The notes: generated by a model from the sequence alone, not told the origin. A DNA stretch of 12,797 nucleotides from Caldithrix sp. RBG_13_44_9 (GCA_001771055.1 MESS01000147.1:28116-40912); one strand, 5' to 3'. Positions 1 to 8,052 are shown, counted from the stretch's first letter. Translations and numbers: made by a program.

Positions 1-1492
1 TAATGATTATTTTGTGATAGCGTAAATTATTGTATTCGAAACCTTCTTCACCCACACCGGTTCCCATGGCAGTGATGATGGTCCTTATTTCATCGTTGGC
101 CAGGATTTTATGTAGTCGTGACTTTTCGACATTAAGGATTTTTCCTTTTAACGGCAGGATGGCCTGAAATCGCCGATCCCGGCCCTGTTTGGCTGAACCG
201 CCGGCCGAGTCACCTTCCACCAGGTAAATTTCACACTGCTGAGGGTCATCCAGACTGCAATCTGCCAGCTTTCCTGGCAGGGCATTGCTCTCCAGGGCGG
301 TTTTACGCCGGGTCAGATCGCGTGCCCGGCGGGCAGCTTCGCGGGATTCGGCAGCACCTAAATTTTTATCAAGAATACGGCGGGCAATCGATGGGTTCTG
401 TTCCAACTGTTCCGATAGCTGTTCATTAAAGATTGACTCCACCACTCCCCGGACTTCACTATTACCCAATTTAGTTTTGGTCTGTCCCTCAAATTGCGGC
501 TCAGCCACCTTCACGCTGATAACCGCGGTGAGCCCTTCCCGGACATCTTCGCCCTGCAACTGAGTATTCTTCAATAAGTTATTTTTGTTTCCGTAGTTAT
601 TCAGAGTACGGGTGAGGGCAGATTTGAAACCATGCAGGTGGGTACCACCTTCGATGGTGTTCACATTATTACAGTAAGAAAAGATGTTGTCGCTGAAAGA
701 GTCATTATACTCAAATGCAATTTCAACCTCTATTCCTTCTCTTTCCCCGGATATGTAAACGGGTTTGTGAAGGGCAGTCCGGCTCTGATCTACATATTTA
801 ATAAATTCCACAATGCCGCCCTTGTAGTAGAACTCTTCACTATTTCCATCCCGTTCATCTTTGAGAATTAACCGCAGGCCTTTATTTAGAAATGCTAACT
901 CCCGCAGCCGGTTTGCTAAAGTATCAAAGTTGTATTTTATCTTTGAAAAAATTTCTTCATCGGCCATAAAAGTAGTCAAAGTACCGGTACTTTTAATTGG
1001 ACGTACTTTCTTTACCGGTGCGACCGGGACCCCTCTCTCATATCTTTGGAAGTAAACATTCCCATCCCGGTAAACCTCCACCTCGCACCAACCGGAAAGA
1101 GCATTGACCACTGAGGCTCCTACTCCGTGAAGCCCTCCGGATACCTTGTAGGTAGTATGATCAAATTTTCCACCGGCGTGCAGCATGGTCATGATCACTT
1201 CCAGAGCAGATTTCTTCACATCCTTGTGCATGTCCACCGGTATTCCCCGTCCGTTATCTTCCACGCTGATAGTCTCATCCCTATTGATGGTTACTTTGAT
1301 TTTGTTACAGAAACCGGCCATTGCTTCATCAATACTGTTGTCTACAATTTCGTAGACCAGATGATGCAGACCATGGGCGGTAGTGTCCCCAATGTACATG
1401 GCAGGGCGCCGGCGGACGGCTTCCAGTCCCTTCAGGACTTGAATATTATCAGCAGTGTAAGTTGACGTGGCGTGGTTATTCTTTTCGTTCAT
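1..1492 (-). CDS. gyrB: DNA gyrase subunit B, N-terminal 497 residues (3' end off window)
   Basis: This is the ATPase subunit of DNA gyrase, which with GyrA introduces negative supercoils into DNA in the cytoplasm. Reading the minus strand from the ATG at 1492-1490 gives 497 uninterrupted residues up to the left edge. The GHKL ATPase fold shows the catalytic Glu in EIVDNSIDEA (about 47-56), the DNGRGIP loop (79-85), LHAGGKFD (104-111) and the GGLHGVGASVVNAL lid (119-132). The TOPRIM domain begins with LPGKLADC and EGDSAGGSAKQGRDR (near 426-440), followed by LPLKGKILNVEK. The sequence stops just before the expected metal-binding DxD segment, so about a quarter of the protein is missing. An AGAGG ribosome site lies 6 bases before the start, touching the stop of the DUF721 gene. 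ParE is the alternative, but the gene neighbours favour GyrB. Confidence 0.97.
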   Translation of the reverse strand, partial: MNEKNNHATSTYTADNIQVLKGLEAVRRRPAMYIGDTTAHGLHHLVYEIVDNSIDEAMAGFCNKIKVTINRDETISVEDNGRGIPVDMHKDVKKSALEVIMTMLHAGGKFDHTTYKVSGGLHGVGASVVNALSGWCEVEVYRDGNVYFQRYERGVPVAPVKKVRPIKSTGTLTTFMADEEIFSKIKYNFDTLANRLRELAFLNKGLRLILKDERDGNSEEFYYKGGIVEFIKYVDQSRTALHKPVYISGEREGIEVEIAFEYNDSFSDNIFSYCNNVNTIEGGTHLHGFKSALTRTLNNYGNKNNLLKNTQLQGEDVREGLTAVISVKVAEPQFEGQTKTKLGNSEVRGVVESIFNEQLSEQLEQNPSIARRILDKNLGAAESREAARRARDLTRRKTALESNALPGKLADCSLDDPQQCEIYLVEGDSAGGSAKQGRDRRFQAILPLKGKILNVEKSRLHKILANDEIRTIITAMGTGVGEEGFEYNNLRYHKIII

Positions 1493-1501
1493 CAGGACCT
1501 C

Positions 1502-1786
1502 TTAATAAAATTTTACATCTTTAACCAGATGTTTCCCCATTTTGGTATTCAGTTTTTCGATGATTTCGTTTTTGAAAAATTGCAGTTCATTTCTCCATAC
1601 CGGATCGTTTACCTTCACATACAAAATACCTTCGGCAATTTTAAAGGGGTTGGTATGCTGGGAAATCTCCTTACCAACCACCGAGTCCCAGTAAACCATT
1701 GCTAAATTTTCTTCGATCTTGCCACCAATCCCTATCGATTCCAGGAATTGATGAATCAGCTGGTTCAGTGGTTTAGCAGAACTCAT
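1502..1786 (-). CDS. DUF721 / DciA-like protein
   Basis: A small cytoplasmic protein of 94 residues in the DUF721 family. Some members (DciA) act as loaders or partners of the replicative helicase DnaB in bacteria lacking DnaC. Visible features are the N-terminal PLNQLIHQFLESIGI helix, the central W-x-x-VVG-x-EI segment with following TNPFKIAEG, and the strand ILYVKVNDPVWRNELQF, which are typical of the family. A start 63 bases further upstream at 1849 is open, but it would overlap recF by 67 bases. I prefer the ATG at 1786-1784, which overlaps the recF TGA as ATGA, has the purine-rich AGAAAGAG before it, and gives the usual family length. The position between recF and gyrB is a common place for this family. 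Helicase loading here is inference. Confidence 0.85.
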   Translation of the reverse strand: MSSAKPLNQLIHQFLESIGIGGKIEENLAMVYWDSVVGKEISQHTNPFKIAEGILYVKVNDPVWRNELQFFKNEIIEKLNTKMGKHLVKDVKFY

Positions 1787-2898
1787 GCTCTTTCTGTTTC
1801 TCTTACTGTTCCGCGCTCGATCTGGTAAAAGGCAGTCTGTCTTTTCCAACCGTTTAGTTTTCCAAAAAAATTAGGAGAAGTAGTAGTAATAAAAACCTGA
1901 CCAGTTTGTGACAGGGAATTGATCATATTACCGATTCTCCCGGCATCCAGCTCTCCAAAAATATCATCAAATAGCAGCAAAGGTAGATTTTTCTGAACAC
2001 TCTGCAAGTAGTGGTATTCAGCCATTTTAAGAGCAATGATAAAAGTCTTATGTTCTCCTTGTGAACCAATGGCCTTCAGGGATTTACCATTTATCAGCAG
2101 AAGGACTTCATCACGATGTGGACCAATGCTGGTAGTTTGGTTCTGCTGATCCTTACTGAAATTCTGTTTAAGGGCCGAATGAAAAAATTCGGGGATCTTT
2201 TCCTGTTCTTTAATCGGGAAAGTACTTTGATAAACAAGTTTCACTTTTTCGGTACCACCGCTCATTCGCATATAATAGTCTTTTACCAGATTATCCAGTT
2301 TTTCTATGGCTTCTATCCGTTTTTCAATTAAGATTGTCCCGTGTTGGACCAGTGCATCCTCCCAGGATTGCAGCAGATGTTCGTCCAGTTTGGGCTGCTG
2401 AAGCAACAGGTTTCTTTGCTTCAGTGAGCGGCGATATTGCAGCAGATGATGGAGATAAATTTTGCTGGCTTGTGACAGCATGATGTCCAGGAACTTCCGG
2501 CGCTGGTGAGGACCGGCCTGGGTAACACCCAGGTCAGAGGGTGCCAGCAAAACCATCGGTATGCTGCCAATATATTCGGAAAATTTTTGGATTCTCTGAT
2601 TATTATAATTCAATCGTTTCCCATCTGCAGCGGAGAAAGCGATTGCCGAAATCATTTTTTTACCTTGTTCGGTAGTAAAATCTCCTTGAATCCGGAAAAA
2701 AGTTTCGCTGCTCAAAATCAAATTCAGATCATTATTCGTTTTAAAACTCTTGGTCAAAGCTAGATAATAAAGACTTTCGATAATATTGGTTTTTCCCTGA
2801 CCATTATTTCCAAAAAGGATATTAGTACCGGTATGAAAGTCAATTTTCTGGTCGCGATAATTTCTAAAGTTGGTCAGGTGTAATTTATTAAGAAACAT
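1783..2898 (-). CDS. recF: DNA replication and repair protein RecF
   Basis: An SMC/ABC-type ATPase that, with RecO and RecR, helps load RecA at single-strand gaps and stalled forks. The protein has 371 residues, the normal length. It begins with the RecF hallmark LTNFRNY (8-14), then Walker A GNNGQGKT (30-37), a long coiled or helical middle region, TSIGPHRDE, the ABC signature region SQGEHKT (about 279-285), and Walker B LLLFDDIFGELD (307-318). The signature reads SQGEHKT where SQGQQRT is common, so it is mildly divergent but retains S, Q, G and a basic residue. The ATG directly follows the dnaN TAA with no gap and only a weak GGA upstream, so translation is probably coupled to dnaN. The stop overlaps the DUF721 start by ATGA. 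Confidence 0.97.
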   Translation of the reverse strand: MFLNKLHLTNFRNYRDQKIDFHTGTNILFGNNGQGKTNIIESLYYLALTKSFKTNNDLNLILSSETFFRIQGDFTTEQGKKMISAIAFSAADGKRLNYNNQRIQKFSEYIGSIPMVLLAPSDLGVTQAGPHQRRKFLDIMLSQASKIYLHHLLQYRRSLKQRNLLLQQPKLDEHLLQSWEDALVQHGTILIEKRIEAIEKLDNLVKDYYMRMSGGTEKVKLVYQSTFPIKEQEKIPEFFHSALKQNFSKDQQNQTTSIGPHRDEVLLLINGKSLKAIGSQGEHKTFIIALKMAEYHYLQSVQKNLPLLLFDDIFGELDAGRIGNMINSLSQTGQVFITTTSPNFFGKLNGWKRQTAFYQIERGTVRETERA

Positions 2899-4020
2899 TT
2901 ATTCAGATTCCAACCGCACCGGCATCAGGAGCATCAGCTGCTCTTCATTTTCCTCAGTTTCCACCGGATTAGCCAGGACCGCATAATCGGGACGAACGAA
3001 CCGTAATTGCAACTGTCCCGATGAAATATGCCTGAGAATATCCTGCAAATACCGGGAGTTAAATGCGATCCGGAAATCATCCCGGTTAAATTGGCAGGGA
3101 ATACGTTCCTGAGCCTCTCCGCCATAGTCAATATCCTCGGCATGCAGCTCTACATGTTTGGAGGAAATATTGAGCACCACTTGCGAAGTGAGGGGATTTG
3201 AGAACAACGATACCCGCTTAACAGAAGAATAAAAATCTTCCGCGCTGATTTGCATTTCAAAAGGAGTTTCCTTGGGAATAACCCGGTCATAATCCACAAA
3301 GGTTTCCTCAATCAGACGGGCAAATAACTGGGTTTCAGCCAGTTCGAACAAGGCATGTTTTTTACCGAAATGTAAGGTGCTGCTTCCTTCCCCATCCAGG
3401 TTGCGCAAGACAAAATTCAGGGAACGGGTGGGTACGATAGCCATGATTTCCTTCTTGGGGGCAGCGTCATGCTTATATCCCATCTTGGCCAGGCGATGAC
3501 CGTCGGTGGCTACTGCTTCAATCTTACCAGCGGAGATATTGAAAAATACTCCGGTGAGAGCTGCCCGCAGTTCGTCGGTCGAGCAGGCGAAAATGGTGTT
3601 TTCAATGAGTTTACGGAAGATTTTATTTTCAATGACAATTTCCTGTACCTCTTCTCCTAATACGGGCCGCTGCGGAAATTCAATGGGATTGACACCGGAT
3701 ATTTTATAACGTCCAAAATCGGAGGTTACTTTCATGCGGAATTGTTCATCGGCTTCAAAATGAAGTTCGATATTAGGCAATTCCCGGACAATATCATGGA
3801 TCAGGCGTCCGGGTATGGCAATTGATCCTTCTTCTTTAATGGAGGCCGGAGCCCAGGACATTAGAGTAATTTCCAGATCAGTACCGATTAATTTCAGTAA
3901 ATTATCCTCGGTAAACATCAGAATATTCTGAGTCATCATAAAGGTTGAACGCTGTGGAATAACGTTGACCACCCGTTGCAATGCATTAAAAATTTCGTCG
4001 CGCATCACTGAAAATTTCAT
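2899..4020 (-). CDS. dnaN: DNA polymerase III beta subunit (sliding clamp)
   Basis: The beta clamp, a dimeric ring that holds DNA polymerase III and other partners on DNA. The 373 residues match the family length and cover three repeated clamp domains of about 120 residues. Recognisable elements are the start MKFSVMRDEIFNALQRV, the strand IPGRLIHDIVRELP, the central VATDGHRLAKM (a hallmark of domain 2), and the C-terminal MLLMPVRL, which helps form the partner-binding cleft. A strong GGAGG ribosome site lies 7 bases before the ATG at 4020-4018. It is the first gene of the minus-strand block dnaN-recF-DUF721-gyrB. The usual upstream dnaA is absent; the neighbour is a divergent cytochrome gene instead. 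Confidence 0.97.
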   Translation of the reverse strand: MKFSVMRDEIFNALQRVVNVIPQRSTFMMTQNILMFTEDNLLKLIGTDLEITLMSWAPASIKEEGSIAIPGRLIHDIVRELPNIELHFEADEQFRMKVTSDFGRYKISGVNPIEFPQRPVLGEEVQEIVIENKIFRKLIENTIFACSTDELRAALTGVFFNISAGKIEAVATDGHRLAKMGYKHDAAPKKEIMAIVPTRSLNFVLRNLDGEGSSTLHFGKKHALFELAETQLFARLIEETFVDYDRVIPKETPFEMQISAEDFYSSVKRVSLFSNPLTSQVVLNISSKHVELHAEDIDYGGEAQERIPCQFNRDDFRIAFNSRYLQDILRHISSGQLQLRFVRPDYAVLANPVETEENEEQLMLLMPVRLESE

Positions 4021-4093
4021 GCCGTTTCCTCCGTCTAAAAGGGTTCATTTAAACTGTAAAAATTACGGAAAAATAGACTATTTTCCAAATAGA

Positions 4094-4123
4094 AAGATAT
4101 TCTTTAGATGAATCAAAATGCAA
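4094..4123 (-). promoter_or_regulatory. Possible dnaN promoter
   Basis: Read on the minus strand, TTGCAT (4123-4118) and TATCTT (4099-4094) are separated by 18 bases, a fair but imperfect match to a sigma-70 type promoter. The -10 lies about 75 bases upstream of the dnaN start codon. AT-rich sequence makes chance matches likely. Confidence 0.3.
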
Positions 4124-4196
4124 AAAATATCAGGTTTTTTAGTAATAAAATATCCGGAGATAAATCAAAATAATTTCAATGACTTTACTCCGAGGA

Positions 4197-4205
4197 AGTG
4201 GATAA
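4197..4205 (-). promoter_or_regulatory. Single DnaA-box-like site
   Basis: AGTGGATAA differs by one base from TGTGGATAA, the complement of the consensus DnaA box TTATCCACA. It lies upstream of dnaN, where DnaA sites are often found, and could serve regulation or an origin. No second good match was found in the same intergenic region, so this may be chance. Confidence 0.25.
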
Positions 4206-4336
4206 AAAACTGAACTATTTCGGGTTTAAAGGATCTTTTGGTAGGTAACTTTTGTCAATTATGCTTGAATTATTGGCTTTCAATTCCGTAATTTGCCGGG
4301 CATTATTCATCGTAATTCCATTAAAGGAGTAAAACA

Positions 4337-5845
4337 ATGAAAATAAAACTACCCCCCTCCTCGCAAAACTGGGTATCACTGATTGGTGCTACCATTGCCT
4401 TAATTTGTTTATTCATGATCATTTTTCTTTTTGTGGTTACAGTGATCCTTGAGCAGCGCGCGGCTTACCTCGGACTGGTTATCTACATTTTACTTCCGGC
4501 GGTCATGGTAATGGGCCTCATTCTTATTCCCATAGGCATGTTCCTGAAAGTGAGAACCATCCACCGGCAAAAGCAAGAAATTAAGAGAATCTGGCCCACC
4601 ATCGATCTGAATGATATTCATCATCGCAATGCGTTTTTTGTTTTCTCGATAGGAACGGCAATATTTTTATTTCTTTCCGCCATCGGGAGTTATGAGGCTT
4701 TCCATTTCACCGAGTCAACCACCTTTTGTGGTACCCTATGTCATTCGGTGATGAACCCGGAATACACTGCTTATCAAAATTCTCCCCATGCTCAGGTAGG
4801 CTGCGTGGAATGTCATGTTGGACCCGGAGCGGACTGGTATGTGCGGTCTAAGATGTCAGGTCTATATCAGGTTTATGCAACCACTGCCAATATCTACCCA
4901 AGACCAATACCTACGCCTATTCATAATTTACGTCCAGCAAGGGAAGTATGTGAACAATGTCATTGGCCGCAAAAATTCTATGCCCATAAAATCCGGTTAG
5001 AAACCCATTACCTTCCTGATGAAGGCAGTACCCGCTGGGATATTGCTTTAGTAATGAAAATTGGAGCAGCTCAGTCGGCTCTGGGTTTGATTCAGGGTAT
5101 TCACTGGCACATTAATCCTGACATAAAAGTCGAATATATAGCCTCAGATGAAACAAGGGAAACCATTCCTTGGGTACGATATACCAACAATCAGACCCGG
5201 GAGGTAAAGATCTACCAGCATCGAGATAATCCTTTATCAGAGGCACAACTTGATACCATGGAAATCAGGACCATGGATTGCATCGATTGTCATAATCGAC
5301 CGTCTCACTTATACCGTGCCCCTACTCTGTTTATTAATACTGCCATTACTGCCGGTGAAATTCCTCTCATCTTGCCGGAGATAAAAAGATTATGTGTGGA
5401 GATATGTGCAAAGGAGTACCCCTCAATCGATTCGGCCCTGGGACAGATCCGGGAAGTCATCACTGGATTCTATTCGGATAATTACCCGGAAATCGTGGAA
5501 AACAGAAAGGATGAAATTGAAAAAGCAATTACGGGTTTGCAAAACGCGTTCTCTCATAATATTTTTCCGGAGATGAAAGTACGCTGGAGTGCATATCCGG
5601 ACCATATCGGCCATTTGGAATTTAACGGTTGTTTCCGCTGTCATAATGATATTCATGCAACTGTAGAAGGAGAAGTTATTCGTAAAGACTGTGATCTGTG
5701 TCATTTTATTAATGCCCAGGGTAATCATGAAAATCAGGAAATTGCACTGATGGGGCAGGCTTTGGAATTTAAACATCCGGAAGATATTGGCGATGTCTGG
5801 AAAGAAAGCTTGTGTGTGGACTGTCACACGGGTTTGAGCCCCTGA
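4337..5845 (+). CDS. Seven-heme NapC/NirT-family membrane cytochrome c (ImcH-like)
   Basis: Likely a membrane-bound menaquinol dehydrogenase passing electrons to periplasmic cytochromes. The 502-residue protein has three N-terminal hydrophobic segments (about 14-38, 43-70 and 98-120) and then a periplasmic part with seven heme motifs: CGTLCH (131-136, a CX3CH form) and CXXCH at 156, 205, 315, 432, 452 and 493. Around the first two hemes the order CH-x-x-M, S-P-H-A, G-C-V-E-C-H-V and a following Lys (172) matches the NapC/NirT/NrfH quinol-site region. Ordinary NapC and NrfH have one membrane helix and four hemes, so this is an enlarged form resembling the ImcH type of Geobacter; that resemblance is from memory. 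AAGGAG precedes the ATG by 7 bases. The gene appears to stand alone, closed by a terminator, and is divergent from dnaN. Confidence 0.88.
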   Translation: MKIKLPPSSQNWVSLIGATIALICLFMIIFLFVVTVILEQRAAYLGLVIYILLPAVMVMGLILIPIGMFLKVRTIHRQKQEIKRIWPTIDLNDIHHRNAFFVFSIGTAIFLFLSAIGSYEAFHFTESTTFCGTLCHSVMNPEYTAYQNSPHAQVGCVECHVGPGADWYVRSKMSGLYQVYATTANIYPRPIPTPIHNLRPAREVCEQCHWPQKFYAHKIRLETHYLPDEGSTRWDIALVMKIGAAQSALGLIQGIHWHINPDIKVEYIASDETRETIPWVRYTNNQTREVKIYQHRDNPLSEAQLDTMEIRTMDCIDCHNRPSHLYRAPTLFINTAITAGEIPLILPEIKRLCVEICAKEYPSIDSALGQIREVITGFYSDNYPEIVENRKDEIEKAITGLQNAFSHNIFPEMKVRWSAYPDHIGHLEFNGCFRCHNDIHATVEGEVIRKDCDLCHFINAQGNHENQEIALMGQALEFKHPEDIGDVWKESLCVDCHTGLSP

Positions 5846-5859
5846 TCGATAATTTAAAA

Positions 5860-5882
5860 CAGGGTGAACACCCTGGCTTTTC
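5860..5882 (+). terminator. Rho-independent terminator after the seven-heme cytochrome
   Basis: CAGGGT (5860-5865) and ACCCTG (5870-5875) form a perfect 6-base stem around the loop GAAC. GC and four T follow, and AAA precedes the stem. It begins 15 bases after the cytochrome stop codon. The stem is short but GC-rich, and the position fits the end of a single-gene transcript. Confidence 0.65.
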
Positions 5883-6034
5883 AATGGTCAACCTATCTCA
5901 TTTTGGTATTTAAGCGGATGCCCGATTTTATGTCTATCAGCTGTAGTAAAATTTCTCTGCACTGTTAGAAAAACCTAATAGGAATAACATTTATTAATAT
6001 TCAGCTTTAAAATTTAACTATTTTCAACATTCTA

Positions 6035-6064
6035 TTGACAAAATGATATTTTTGAATATATTAT
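6035..6064 (+). promoter_or_regulatory. Strong sigma-70-like promoter
   Basis: TTGACA (6035-6040) is a perfect -35 consensus. TATTAT (6059-6064) matches the -10 consensus at five of six positions, with an 18-base spacer. Transcription would start near 6071, about 330 bases before the DUF2339 start codon. It is the best promoter match seen in the window, although the AT-rich context tempers this. Confidence 0.55.
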
Positions 6065-6070
6065 ATCCTG

Positions 6071-6241
6071 ATTTTAATTGATATTTACCTTAGTACAATA
6101 GCAACTTAGATTTTCACGTTTTCCTGCGAATTTATTTATCTCAGCGATCAGTTTATTTTGCAGCACCTCTTGTTCTATGTATCATCACCTATAGTCCTTT
6201 AATTAGGGACAACAAATTGGTTTTACCAATTGCTTTATTTT
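6071..6241 (+). ncRNA. Candidate leader RNA or small RNA
   Basis: A transcript from the promoter at 6035-6064 would pass two adjacent hairpins near its end, the second followed by GCTTTATTTT, giving an RNA of roughly 170 bases. No known RNA family is recognised, and no start codon with a ribosome site and meaningful reading frame is present. It may be a small RNA, or the 5' leader of the downstream gene with an early stop signal. The ends are estimates. Confidence 0.25.
6194..6231 (+). terminator. Tandem hairpins, possible weak terminator or attenuator
   Basis: The first hairpin pairs GTCCTT (6194-6199) with AGGGAC (6205-6210), with one G-T wobble and a 5-base loop. The second pairs AATTGGT (6215-6221) with ACCAATT (6225-6231) perfectly around TTT. 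GCTTTATTTT follows. The second stem is AT-rich, so termination would be weak. No alternative pairing that would form a clear anti-terminator was worked out. Confidence 0.35.
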
Positions 6242-6399
6242 GAAAGTGGTTCTAAAATTAATATCATCACTCATTTACAAGGAAGGCTGCGGATACATTA
6301 ACTACAGTATTACCGATCTAAATTCCATGACTATTTACCGTTACCAGAGAATTTTTGATGTAATAATTCAAATTCTTTCAAATGAGAGATCAGGGGTGA

Positions 6400-8052
6400 A
6401 TGGTTAAAAATAATCAATCTCACGAAGAAATTAAAAACATTTTAGCTTCTTTAAAAAACCTGGAAGCTCGAGTTGTTAAGCTCGAGTCCCAATTAAAATT
6501 CAGTCCCAGTGTGGAAGCTGAAACAGATGTTCGTCCACTCATTCCTGCCAATCTCAATGAAGTGACTGCAAATTTAGAAATGAGAATCGGCCAATTCTGG
6601 TTTGCAAAAGCAGGAATTGTGATACTGGCATTGGGGATTGTCTTTTTATTAACCTTTCCTTATAAAACTCTGCCGGCGATTCTTCCGAGTTTGGTTGGTT
6701 ATCTTCTGGTAATCTTTATTTTAACTTTGTCTTTTCTTTGGCGTAATTCAATTACTTATTTGTCCAGTTATTTATTGGGAGGAGGTCTTGTACTCCTGTA
6801 TTTTTCCACCCTCCGGCTCCACTACTTTTCTCTGGATTCGGTGATTGAAAAGAAAAGCATTCTCATCGGTTTACTTCTTGTGACTGTTTTTCTCACTTAT
6901 TTTGCTGCTGTTCGCCGGAAGTCTGCCTATTTTGCAGCTTTGTCCACCACGCTGGGAGGTATTACTGCTATTATCAGTGATCAAACCTATATTATCTTTC
7001 TATTACTTCTTTTGGTATCCTCCCTGGTTACCTATTTGAAGCTAAAATACCAATGGAATGGATTGATGATATATGGATTGATTCTCACTTATTTCCTCCA
7101 TTTTCTATGGTTTATCAATAATCCATTCATGGGACATCCACCGAAATTGATCATTCCTCCCCAGGCGAATCTTTATTTTATTCTTCTTTATATGGTCATT
7201 TTCATGTTGGCGAATCTCCTGCGTAAAAAGGAGACTTCAGAGAATACTTTCCTAATTTTCAATACATTTATTAACAGTTTTATCGGCTATGGCTTATTCC
7301 TAATGATCTCGCTTGCCAGATTTCAGGTTGATTTATTCGTTCTTCATTTCACTGCCTCGATTCTTTTCTTACTTTTTTCTATCTCCTTCTGGATACATGA
7401 AAAAAGCAAATACTCTACTTTTTTTTATGCGCTTCTGGGATATACCGCATTAAGCGTGGCCATTCTCGCACAGTTTAAAGTTCCTCAATCATTAATTTGG
7501 TTATGCTGGCAGAGTCTTTTGGTAATCAGTACAGCTCTATGGTTTAGATCCAAAATAATCGTGCTGGCTAATTTCATTATCTTTTTAATTATTTTCCTTG
7601 GTTATCTGTTACTGGCTAAGAATATTGGATTGGAAAGCCTCAGCTTCGGCTTTGTAGCTCTGGTGAGTGCCCGGGTAATGAATTGGCAAAAACATCGTTT
7701 GGAATTGAAGACTGAATTCATGCGCAATTCCTACCTGACCACTGCATTTGTAATGATTCCTTATGCTTTTTATCACATCGTTCCGGTCGGTTATATCAGC
7801 TTATCCTGGGTGGGCGTGGCTCTTTTTTACTATCTCCTGAGTATCATTTTACAAAATACCAAATATCGCTGGATGGCCTTACTGACACTTCTTTTAACGA
7901 TATTATACATTGTCATCATTGGAATTGCCAGGCTGGACCCGGTTTATCGAATAGTTTCTTTTATTGTACTGGGAACAGTATTGATGATTACTTCCATTGC
8001 CTATACTAAGATGAAAATGGGAAAAGATAAAAAAGCAGAAGAAAAACAGTAA
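6400..8052 (+). CDS. DUF2339-like polytopic membrane protein
   Basis: A 550-residue integral membrane protein of unknown function. The first 35 residues are charged and heptad-like (NILASLKNLEARVVKLESQL, about 13-32), suggesting a short coiled coil. At least a dozen hydrophobic segments follow from about residue 68. The segment from MRIGQFWFAKAGIVILALGI (61-80) and the later LLGGGLVLLYFS (125-136) recall the conserved N-terminal core of DUF2339 proteins, where a Gly- and Trp-containing motif leads into the first helix. The C-terminus is a short Lys-rich tail. The start is fixed by AGGGGTGA just before the ATG. It lies 68 bases before the eight-heme cytochrome on the same strand, so cotranscription is possible, but nothing in the protein shows redox cofactor binding. 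Its link to the respiratory genes is unproven. Confidence 0.65.
   Translation: MVKNNQSHEEIKNILASLKNLEARVVKLESQLKFSPSVEAETDVRPLIPANLNEVTANLEMRIGQFWFAKAGIVILALGIVFLLTFPYKTLPAILPSLVGYLLVIFILTLSFLWRNSITYLSSYLLGGGLVLLYFSTLRLHYFSLDSVIEKKSILIGLLLVTVFLTYFAAVRRKSAYFAALSTTLGGITAIISDQTYIIFLLLLLVSSLVTYLKLKYQWNGLMIYGLILTYFLHFLWFINNPFMGHPPKLIIPPQANLYFILLYMVIFMLANLLRKKETSENTFLIFNTFINSFIGYGLFLMISLARFQVDLFVLHFTASILFLLFSISFWIHEKSKYSTFFYALLGYTALSVAILAQFKVPQSLIWLCWQSLLVISTALWFRSKIIVLANFIIFLIIFLGYLLLAKNIGLESLSFGFVALVSARVMNWQKHRLELKTEFMRNSYLTTAFVMIPYAFYHIVPVGYISLSWVGVALFYYLLSIILQNTKYRWMALLTLLLTILYIVIIGIARLDPVYRIVSFIVLGTVLMITSIAYTKMKMGKDKKAEEKQ

Larger units (their letters stand above)
4021..4336. other. Divergent intergenic region between dnaN and the seven-heme cytochrome gene
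   Basis: This 316-base AT-rich stretch has no convincing open reading frame and must hold the promoters of two divergent units. On the minus side the dnaN ribosome site GGAGG is clear, with one plausible promoter, listed separately. On the plus side AAGGAG sits 7 bases before the cytochrome ATG, but I see no strong -35/-10 pair: TTGAAT with TAATTT 18 bases later is only a partial match. One sequence (4197-4205) is one base from a DnaA box. A small inverted repeat, AAAGA-TAT-TCTTT (4093-4105), overlaps the proposed dnaN -10. Being next to dnaN, the region is a candidate place for the replication origin, but a single box is not enough to call it. Confidence 0.5.
5883..6399. other. Long AT-rich spacer before the DUF2339 gene
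   Basis: No protein gene is supported in this stretch; all frames are broken by stops. It contains one strong promoter match (6035-6064), two successive hairpins (6194-6210 and 6215-6231) and a weaker second promoter-like pair, TTGAAA (6240-6245) and TATCAT (6262-6267) with a 16-base spacer. The second pair could directly drive the DUF2339 gene with a leader of about 125 bases. Seen together, the first promoter and the hairpins suggest a short RNA or a long regulated leader. Confidence 0.5.

Noticed and set aside
1787..1849. Longer upstream start for the DUF721 gene
   Set aside because: It would overlap recF by 67 bases and add a basic, non-conserved tail; the ATGA overlap start gives the normal family length.
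4021..4336. Replication origin next to dnaN
   Set aside because: Only one DnaA-box-like site with a mismatch was found, there is no cluster of boxes, and no skew data can be computed from this window.
5401..5415. Additional CX3C in the seven-heme cytochrome (Cys353 and Cys357)
   Set aside because: The residue after the second Cys is Ala, not His, so it is not a heme-binding motif.
5423..5884. Minus-strand open frame of 153 codons under the seven-heme cytochrome
   Set aside because: It is antisense to a gene with seven heme motifs, has no recognisable domain, and its cysteine-poor, His-rich make-up reflects the opposite strand.
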